Source: Acidobacteriota bacterium
GTDB taxonomy: Bacteria; Acidobacteriota; Polarisedimenticolia; Gp22-AA2; AA152
Reading direction: 5' to 3'
Assembly (NCBI GenBank): GCA_003222305.1
Contig: QHVQ01000026.1
Location: 49,266-96,597 of the forward strand
Length of the DNA: 47,332 nt
Positions 42,307 through 47,332 of this stretch are shown here, piece by piece (position 1 is the stretch's first letter; each line of letters starts with the position of its first letter). The position numbers and the translations under genes were made by a program. The notes below the pieces were generated by a model. That model did no database searches. It had not been told where the DNA came from and was given only the letters and a program-made list of their open reading frames with translations.

Positions 42307-43597
42307 ACGGCCTGGAGTCCGACTAAACCACGAGCTGGCATCGCGCGGAGCTGCCCTCGAGGATAAACGGGATCTTCGCCTGGCCACTGAGCTGGTCTAT
42401 GGAACGCTGCGCCATCTTTCCGAGTTGGATTACCACGTGGAACGTCTTTCCGGTCTCTCCTTGGGGAGAATCCAGGCGGACCTTCTCCCGCCCCTTCGAA
42501 TTGGCCTCTATCAGCTCCTCTACCTGAGCCGCATTCGACCCTCGGCTGCCGTCTATGAATCCGTCCGACTGGCCTCATTCATCGCAGGGCCCCGGCCGGC
42601 CGGCTTCGTGAACGCCGTGCTCCGAAGGGCGGCAGAGAAGCGTTATCTCCTGAAGTTGCCTCCTGAGAATCACGACAGAGTAGCGGGGCTGTCCCTGCGC
42701 CACTCTGTCCCCTACTGGATCGTGTCCCGGTGGCTGGAGCGTCTAGGAGATCCGGACACTTGCGCTCTTCTGGAAACCTTTGGGCTGCCTTCTCCCTTGA
42801 CGTTCTGGGTAAACCCGCTCCGAGGTGTGCCAGAGCACCTGGTGGACGAGCTGGCGACCGAGGGGATCCAGTCGGAGCTCTCCCAGCGGCTTCCCGGTTC
42901 CCTCAGGATTCTCCGCGGGAACCCCGCACGCTCACGCGCCTTCCTGGAAGGCAAGGGCTACCTTCAGGACGAAGCCTCGCAAATCATTCCGAGGCTATTG
43001 GACGCCCGGCCAGGAGAGACCGTGCTGGATCTTTGCGCTGCTCCCGGAGGGAAATCCTTCGCACTTGCCTGCGCTGTGGGGCCTTACGGCGTCGTCGTTG
43101 CGGCGGATCGTAGCCTGAGGCGGCTTAAGAAGCTGCAGTCCAATTGCGACCGCCTTCAAATCCCCTGGGTACTTCTCCTGGCGGCAGACTTCGAGCGCAC
43201 GGCCCCGTTCGTTCTGCGCTTCTCGGGGGTGTTGCTGGATGCGCCTTGCACCGGGACCGGCACCCTCGGCCGTCACCCTGAGCTGCGCTGGAGGCTACGA
43301 CCGGCGGATCTCAGCTCGCTAGTGCGAAGACAGCGGACTCTGTTGGAAACTGCGGCAGGGCTGGTCGGTCCCGGCGGCCGGATTCTTTATTCTGTTTGCA
43401 GCCTCGAGGCGGAAGAAGGGGAGGAGCAAATCGAAGCTTTGCTCAAGGTGCACCCTGAATTTAGAGTGGGTGACTTGCAGCCTCTGGTGCCGGCCCTCCT
43501 TGCGGATGCGGTAACTTCCGAAGGGTACTTTCGTACCTGGCCGCACCGGCATGGAATGGATGGATTCTTCGCCGCGCGACTCGAACGGTCTGGCTGA
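42230..43597 (+). CDS. rsmB: 16S rRNA (cytosine-967-C5) methyltransferase RsmB
   Basis: Methylates 16S rRNA. The 455-residue protein has an N-terminal NusB-like helical domain (DPRAIACQILRSLERPGVRLNHEL, LVYGTLRHLSELDYHVERL) joined to a SAM methyltransferase. The catalytic part has VLDLCAAPGGKSFALA, LDAPCTGTGTLGRHPELRWR with the catalytic Pro-Cys, and ILYSVCSLEAEEGEEQIEALL with the second Cys. TTG 42230 has GGGAG 6 nt upstream; longer frames reach further into fmt but lack support. The 77-base overlap with fmt is unusually long. Confidence 0.92.
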   Translation: MTKRRRITLPGKDPRAIACQILRSLERPGVRLNHELASRGAALEDKRDLRLATELVYGTLRHLSELDYHVERLSGLSLGRIQADLLPPLRIGLYQLLYLSRIRPSAAVYESVRLASFIAGPRPAGFVNAVLRRAAEKRYLLKLPPENHDRVAGLSLRHSVPYWIVSRWLERLGDPDTCALLETFGLPSPLTFWVNPLRGVPEHLVDELATEGIQSELSQRLPGSLRILRGNPARSRAFLEGKGYLQDEASQIIPRLLDARPGETVLDLCAAPGGKSFALACAVGPYGVVVAADRSLRRLKKLQSNCDRLQIPWVLLLAADFERTAPFVLRFSGVLLDAPCTGTGTLGRHPELRWRLRPADLSSLVRRQRTLLETAAGLVGPGGRILYSVCSLEAEEGEEQIEALLKVHPEFRVGDLQPLVPALLADAVTSEGYFRTWPHRHGMDGFFAARLERSG

Positions 43598-43614
43598 ATG
43601 TGCTGGAGTTTGCC

Positions 43615-43643
43615 TTGAATCGGCCCCACCGCTATGTTAACAT
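43615..43643 (+). promoter_or_regulatory. possible promoter of the PASTA-rpe operon
   Basis: TTGAAT (43615-43620), a 17-base spacer and TAACAT (43638-43643) precede the PASTA gene. The -10 is embedded in the palindrome ATGTTAACAT (43634-43643). No clear ribosome site precedes ATG 43691. Confidence 0.4.
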
Positions 43644-43690
43644 GCGCACCTCACTTCGACGGCAGTAGTTGCGAGTTTTCAATAAGTTAA

Positions 43691-44479
43691 ATGACAATCG
43701 TTCCTGTTTCCCCCTCTCGCCCGGGGAAATCGTGGCCGGCCTCGTTCCTCCGATCGGCCGTGAAGTGGACGGCACTAGGAGTGGCCTTGATCGGCGCGGC
43801 TGTCCTGAGCGGCTACCTCTCCATGCGTAAAGCGGTCCGTGGAGGGGAAGTGACGGTCCCGTCTCTCCACGGGATGCAGCTCAACGACGCCGCGGCGCGT
43901 CTTGTGCAGGAGGGGCTCGTGCTAGAGAAAAGTGGCGAGAGGACAGATCCCCAGATTGAATCGGGATTGATCGTATCTCAGGACCCTCCCGAGGGGTCGC
44001 ACCTCAAGCGAAACCGCAAGGTCCGAGTCATGGTAAGCCTGGGGCGGGAAGTACTCACGGTGCCCCAACTCGTCGGGCAGCCGGCCCGGCGGGCCCAGAT
44101 CGGGCTCCAACAATCCGGCCTCAAGCTGGGCCAGATCGCTTATGTGTGTAGCGATGGCTCGGAGGCGGATCGGATTCTCGCGCAAGAGCCCCCGGCTGGC
44201 TCGAAGAGGATGCCGCAGGGAGAGGTGGATCTCCTAGTCAGCAAGGGAAACCGGCCAAGAATCTGGGTCATGCCGGCGGTGGAAGGGCGCGACCTATCCA
44301 GCGTCACACGACTCTTCAATGAGGCAGGCCTGCGCATTCCCAACGTGCGGCAAGAAGCGTCGAGGGAAGGCATCTCCTCCGGCATTGTCCTGCAGCAATA
44401 TCCACTCTCCGGGTATCCGCTGAAGGAGGGAGATTCCATCAGTCTGGTGGTCAGTGCGGAGGCAGAAGATCATGAGTAG
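43691..44479 (+). CDS. membrane-anchored PASTA-repeat protein without kinase domain
   Basis: A 262-residue protein with a short cytoplasmic tail, one transmembrane helix (about 24-44, KWTALGVALIGAAVLSGYLS) and three PASTA domains outside. The repeats begin VTVPSLHGMQLNDAAARLVQEGLVLE, LTVPQLVGQPARRAQIGLQQSGLKLG and WVMPAVEGRDLSSVTRLFNEAGLRI. Each ends in the Q-x-P-x-x-G-x-x-x-x-x-G pattern (SQDPPEGSHLKRN, AQEPPAGSKRMPQG, QQYPLSGYPLKEG). PASTA domains bind peptidoglycan in PrkC-type kinases and PBP2x. Here the kinase half is absent, yet the gene sits between rsmB and rpe, where prkC sits in Firmicutes. Its stop overlaps rpe by 8 bases. Confidence 0.88.
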   Translation: MTIVPVSPSRPGKSWPASFLRSAVKWTALGVALIGAAVLSGYLSMRKAVRGGEVTVPSLHGMQLNDAAARLVQEGLVLEKSGERTDPQIESGLIVSQDPPEGSHLKRNRKVRVMVSLGREVLTVPQLVGQPARRAQIGLQQSGLKLGQIAYVCSDGSEADRILAQEPPAGSKRMPQGEVDLLVSKGNRPRIWVMPAVEGRDLSSVTRLFNEAGLRIPNVRQEASREGISSGIVLQQYPLSGYPLKEGDSISLVVSAEAEDHE

Positions 44480-45155
44480 CACCAGTGAGAGGACCCACCT
44501 TTGCCCTTCCATACTGTCCGCCGACTTCGCACATCTGGAGGAGGAGGTACGGGCGGTCGAACGAGCCGGAGCCCATGCGATCCATTTGGATGTCATGGAC
44601 GGACACTTCGTGCCCAACCTCACCATCGGACCCGCAGTGGTAAAGGCGGTGGACCAAATTACCACCCTACCTCTCGATGTGCACCTCATGGTCCAGGAAC
44701 CTGACCGATACCTTGAGGCGTTTCGCCGCTCAGGCGCAGACTGCATCTCAGTCCATGTCGAGGCGGTGACACACCTTCACCGAACGGTCTCCCGGGTCCG
44801 AGAGCTAGGAGCCAGTCCTGGCGTTGCTGTGAATCCTGCAACGCCGATCGGTGCGCTCGCCGACATCCTTGAGTATGTGGATTTCGCCCTGCTCATGTCG
44901 GTGAATCCTGGCTTTGGCGGACAGGCCTTCATTCCGTCGGTCGTCGGCAAGTTGGCCTCCTTGAAGGACGTCCTATCCCAACGAAAAATGAGGGTTCGGA
45001 TCGAGGTGGACGGAGGGGTGGGGCTCGAGAATGCAGCCAATCTCGTGCGCGCTGGCGCCAACATCCTGGTGGCCGGAAATGCCATCTTCGGGAAAGGAGA
45101 CCCCGGCGCGAACGTGGAGGAGCTCCTCCGCACGATGCGGGAGGCTGAGAGGTGA
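44472..45155 (+). CDS. rpe: ribulose-phosphate 3-epimerase
   Basis: Interconverts ribulose 5-phosphate and xylulose 5-phosphate; ribulose 5-phosphate also feeds KdsD. The 227-residue TIM barrel has LCPSILSADFAHLEEEV, IHLDVMDGHFVPNLTIGP, LDVHLMVQEP, LLMSVNPGFGGQAFIPS and RIEVDGGVGLENA, with both metal-binding His and catalytic Asp residues. ATG 44472 has GGAGG 9 nt upstream. The stop overlaps the thioesterase start as GTGA. Confidence 0.95.
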   Translation: MSSTSERTHLCPSILSADFAHLEEEVRAVERAGAHAIHLDVMDGHFVPNLTIGPAVVKAVDQITTLPLDVHLMVQEPDRYLEAFRRSGADCISVHVEAVTHLHRTVSRVRELGASPGVAVNPATPIGALADILEYVDFALLMSVNPGFGGQAFIPSVVGKLASLKDVLSQRKMRVRIEVDGGVGLENAANLVRAGANILVAGNAIFGKGDPGANVEELLRTMREAER

Positions 45156-45553
45156 GGCGAGCTGTCACGGCGGTGCGGGTCCGCTACCCGGAAGTGGATC
45201 GCATGGGTGTGGTCCATCACACCCACTTCTTCGTCTGGTTCGAGATCGGGCGCACTGAGCTGCTCCGTCACCTGGGCTGCACCTATGCCGAGCTTGAGGA
45301 ACAGGGAATCTTCATGCCAGTGGTGGAGGTCTTCTGCCGGTATCGGTCTCCTGCCCGCTACGACGAGCTACTGGAGGTGGAAACCGCCTTGCAGGAAGTT
45401 TCCATCTCCCGGGTGGCCTTCTCCTACCACTTGCGCCGAACAGGCTCGGACCGAGTCCTCGCCGAAGGCCGAACCGTGCATGCCACCGTAAACCGAGGAG
45501 GGGAAGTCATCCGGCTGCCGGTCACCTACCGGGACCTCCTGAGCCGGCCCTGA
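45152..45553 (+). CDS. YbgC/FadM-type acyl-CoA thioesterase
   Basis: A 133-residue hot-dog-fold thioesterase. The family signature VRVRYPEVDRMGVVHHTHFFVWFEIGRTELLR contains the catalytic Asp in the 'D-R-M-G-V-V-H-H' loop. Members hydrolyse short- or medium-chain acyl-CoA or acyl-ACP, and YbgC is linked with the Tol-Pal cluster. The substrate here is unknown. It is coupled to rpe by a 4-base overlap and followed 2 bases later by the bamD-like gene. Confidence 0.9.
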   Translation: MRRAVTAVRVRYPEVDRMGVVHHTHFFVWFEIGRTELLRHLGCTYAELEEQGIFMPVVEVFCRYRSPARYDELLEVETALQEVSISRVAFSYHLRRTGSDRVLAEGRTVHATVNRGGEVIRLPVTYRDLLSRP

Positions 45554-45555
45554 AG

Positions 45556-46350
45556 ATGACGTCGGGCCGCTCCACATCCTTGACTCCCCGTCGGCACCTG
45601 CTGGTTCTCCTCCTCATCCCGCTCTTCGGCCTGGCCTCTTGCCATCGTCATCAAGCAGTGCTCACCCAGCCAGTGGATCAAGTCTACAAGCTGGCGTTAA
45701 AGAGAATGCAGAAGAAGAAGTACTACTCGGCCCGGTCCCTGCTCCAATCTCTCCAGGCCCGGATTCCCCAAGATGATCGGGACCTGCTTCCTCTGGTGCA
45801 GCTCAAGTTGGCGGACGCCGCATACCTGGATGGCGGAATCCTGAATCTCGGCGAGGCCCTGACGGGCTACCGGAGTTTCCTGACCTATTATCCGCAGCGC
45901 GAGGAAGCGGCCTACGCCCAGTTCCAGGTGGGCATGTCCCTCTACGGCCAAGTGTTGGCTCCCGACAGGGACCAGGACCTCACCACCAAAGCCATCGCCG
46001 AGTTCGAGAAGGTGGAGCGACTTTACCCGGATAGTCCATACGTGAGCCAGGCCCGGGACCAGATTCTCGCGTGCCGCGAGAAGCTAGCCGCTCACGAATT
46101 CCTCATCGGTTATTTCTATTACCGACGCAAGAACTATTTGGGCTCGGCGAGCCGCTTTCGGGAGATCCTGGACAAGTACCCCCACTACACACGCACCGAG
46201 GAGACCCTTTTCCTTCTCGGCAGTTGCCTGGTGGCCACCTCCAATCGAGATGAGGCTCGCCTCTATTTCTCGCGCCTAGAGCAAGAGTATCCCGGCGGGA
46301 GATTCACCAAGAAGGCCCAGACTCTTCTCAAGAATCTGGAGGAGGGATGA
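45556..46350 (+). CDS. bamD: BamD-like outer-membrane assembly lipoprotein
   Basis: A 264-residue lipoprotein with signal LLVLLLIPLFGLASC (lipobox LASC, Cys about 29). The mature part is a run of TPR-like helices: YKLALKRMQKKKYYSARSLLQSL, QLKLADAAYLDGGILNLGEALTGYRSFLTYYP, AQFQVGMSLYGQVLAPDRDQDLTTKAIAEFEKVERLYPDSPY and FYYRRKNYLGSASRFREILDKYP. The 'D-Q-D-L-T-T-K-A-I-x-x-F' segment is characteristic of BamD, which helps insert beta-barrel proteins. The symbol is by similarity. Its stop overlaps the next gene as ATGA. Confidence 0.88.
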   Translation: MTSGRSTSLTPRRHLLVLLLIPLFGLASCHRHQAVLTQPVDQVYKLALKRMQKKKYYSARSLLQSLQARIPQDDRDLLPLVQLKLADAAYLDGGILNLGEALTGYRSFLTYYPQREEAAYAQFQVGMSLYGQVLAPDRDQDLTTKAIAEFEKVERLYPDSPYVSQARDQILACREKLAAHEFLIGYFYYRRKNYLGSASRFREILDKYPHYTRTEETLFLLGSCLVATSNRDEARLYFSRLEQEYPGGRFTKKAQTLLKNLEEG

Positions 46351-47117
46351 GCGGAAAGCTCACAGCCCTCGTCCCAACTTTCAACGAGGAGGAGGTAATA
46401 CGGGACTGTCTGGAGTCGGTGCGCTGGGCCGATGAAGTTTTTGTCGTGGATTCCTTCAGTCATGACCAGACGGTGACCATCGCCCGGGAAATCGGCGCCC
46501 GGGTCGTGCAGCATGAATATGTGAATTCAGCTGCGCAGAAGAACTGGGCCATCCCGCAAGCCTGCCACCCTTGGGTGCTTCTGGTGGACGCCGACGAACG
46601 CGTGACGCCCGAGCTTCGGGACGAGATCCGGGGACTCCTCGCCCAAGGACCAAGCTACGATGGCTATTGGATTCGTCGGTCCAATCACTTCATGAAGAGA
46701 AGGATGGAGCATGGTGGATGGGAGACGGACAAGGTGATCCGCCTGTTCCGGCGCGACTGCGCCCGGTATGAAGATCGGGAAGTGCACGCCGAAATCAATC
46801 TCCCAGGTCGCCTCCCGGTCCTGGAGCACCCGCTCTTGCACTTCTCGTTTCGAAGTTTTTCGCAGTATTGGAAGAAGATGCAGCTTTACTCCGACTGGAG
46901 CGCCAGTCAGATGTGGAAGGAGGGAAAGCGTGCCGGATGGATCTCAATCGGTCTTCGCCCCGTCCAGCGTTTCCTGAAGATGTACCTGGTGCGCCGGGGA
47001 TTTCTGGATGGCCTCCATGGTCTGGTTCTCTCCATGTTGGGGGCCTTTACCGTGTTCCTCAAGTACGCCAAGCTTTGGGAGCTCGGTCTACGCCATGGTA
47101 GGGAGTCGGAACTGTGA
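46347..47117 (+). CDS. GT2-family glycosyltransferase, WaaE/KdtX-like
   Basis: A 256-residue GT-A transferase: KLTALVPTFNEEEVIRDCLESVRWADEVFVVDSFSHDQT at the start, a metal-binding LLVDADERVTPELRDEI, then KVIRLFRRDCARYEDREVHAEI. The latter is typical of LPS core beta-1,4-glucosyltransferases (WaaE/LgtF group). A hydrophobic C-terminus (about 215-240) may associate with the membrane. Donor and acceptor are inferred only. It is coupled to bamD by ATGA and to the next GT4 gene by GTGA. Confidence 0.88.
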   Translation: MSGKLTALVPTFNEEEVIRDCLESVRWADEVFVVDSFSHDQTVTIAREIGARVVQHEYVNSAAQKNWAIPQACHPWVLLVDADERVTPELRDEIRGLLAQGPSYDGYWIRRSNHFMKRRMEHGGWETDKVIRLFRRDCARYEDREVHAEINLPGRLPVLEHPLLHFSFRSFSQYWKKMQLYSDWSASQMWKEGKRAGWISIGLRPVQRFLKMYLVRRGFLDGLHGLVLSMLGAFTVFLKYAKLWELGLRHGRESEL

Positions 47118-47332
47118 GTCCGGCCCGTCTCCTTCACCTCAACACCGAACGGGGCTGGCGGGGGGGAGAGGTACAGACCTTACTCCTCGCGAAGGGGCTG
47201 GTGAGTCGGGGCAGCCACTGCCTCCTGGTTGCGCCCCCGGGATCGATTCTGGAAGCGAAGGGATTGGAGTCGGGCTTAGAGGTGGAGACCCTGGATTCCC
47301 GCGGGGAGTTCGATGCCGGGGCCATCGCCCGG
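47114..47332 (+). CDS. GT4-family glycosyltransferase, N-terminal part cut by the window edge
   Basis: 73 codons are visible from GTG 47114: ARLLHLNTERGWRGGEVQTLLLAKGLVSRG, then LLVAPPGSILEAKGLESG. This matches the acceptor-domain start of GT4 enzymes and closely resembles the gene at 29267 (HTNFHRGWGGQPSRIL, AAPPGSLL). It probably continues the core-assembly unit after the WaaE-like gene. Confidence 0.8.
   Translation, partial: MSPARLLHLNTERGWRGGEVQTLLLAKGLVSRGSHCLLVAPPGSILEAKGLESGLEVETLDSRGEFDAGAIAR

Overview
The window looks like a GC-rich chromosomal segment (roughly 60% GC by eye) of a free-living Gram-negative bacterium. It carries much of the Kdo/heptose lipopolysaccharide machinery: kdsA/B/C/D, hldA-type kinase, two GT9 heptosyltransferases, a Kdo-kinase-like protein, MsbA and a BamD-like lipoprotein. 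The secreted VWA protein resembles the von Willebrand A family that is expanded in Acidobacteriota. The FecR-type protein with a Trp/Tyr/Gly-rich 'YxxGYWxW' region is also common there. Acidobacteriota is therefore my best guess, but it is inferred from protein style and not from a marker gene. No rRNA, tRNA, CRISPR array, insertion sequence or phage gene was found. GTG and TTG starts are very common.

Layout: 1-783 is the 5' part of a C-terminal processing protease (minus strand). 1019-2859 holds tatA-tatC and a Kdo-kinase-like gene. 2798-5022 (minus) holds two heptosyltransferases. 5023-5621 is gene-free and contains a perfect 20-bp palindrome. 5622-6793 holds a Trm112-like protein and a heptose-7-phosphate kinase. 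7083-9069 holds an XRE-TPR regulator overlapping an exported propeller-like protein. 9103-14188 (minus) is the kdsB-pyrG-kdsA-kdsD-kdsC-lapA operon. 14355-16150 is an ABC-2 exporter driven from a mirror-image divergent promoter. 16311-18530 holds isocitrate dehydrogenase (with two in-frame stops) and malate dehydrogenase. 18534-20066 (minus) is a PBP4-type carboxypeptidase. 20255-26180 is sucC-sucD-ndk-msbA plus a broken ArnT/PMT-like gene.

26156-33217 is a cell-surface glycan region: four glycosyltransferases, two methyltransferases and two divergently transcribed small kinase-like paralogues. 33183-37280 (minus) holds nfi-pcm-proS and the VWA protein. 37419-40718 holds a probable lipoprotein, a PKD-like secreted protein and the FecR/Trp-rich protein. 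40827-45553 is def(broken)-fmt-rsmB-PASTA-rpe-thioesterase, which resembles the Firmicutes def-fmt-rsmB-prpC-prkC-rsgA-rpe order without phosphatase, kinase domain or GTPase. 45556-47332 is a bamD-like gene followed by two glycosyltransferases, the last cut by the window edge.

The genes form a coherent envelope programme. Kdo and heptose precursors are made (kds operon, hldA), assembled (waaC/waaF, kinases, GT2/GT4 enzymes) and exported (msbA), with outer-membrane assembly (bamD-like) and Tat/periplasmic proteolysis alongside. TCA-cycle genes (icd, mdh, sucCD) are interspersed. The most unusual features are: three conserved genes that are broken while the rest of each remains recognisable (icd by two stops 39 bases apart, def by loss of the metal-ligand segment, the PMT gene by an internal deletion); a regulator/exported-protein pair; a paired set of miniature kinases; a recurring TTGAC-N17/18-TAGCAT promoter; and seven convergent gene junctions that leave almost no room for terminators.
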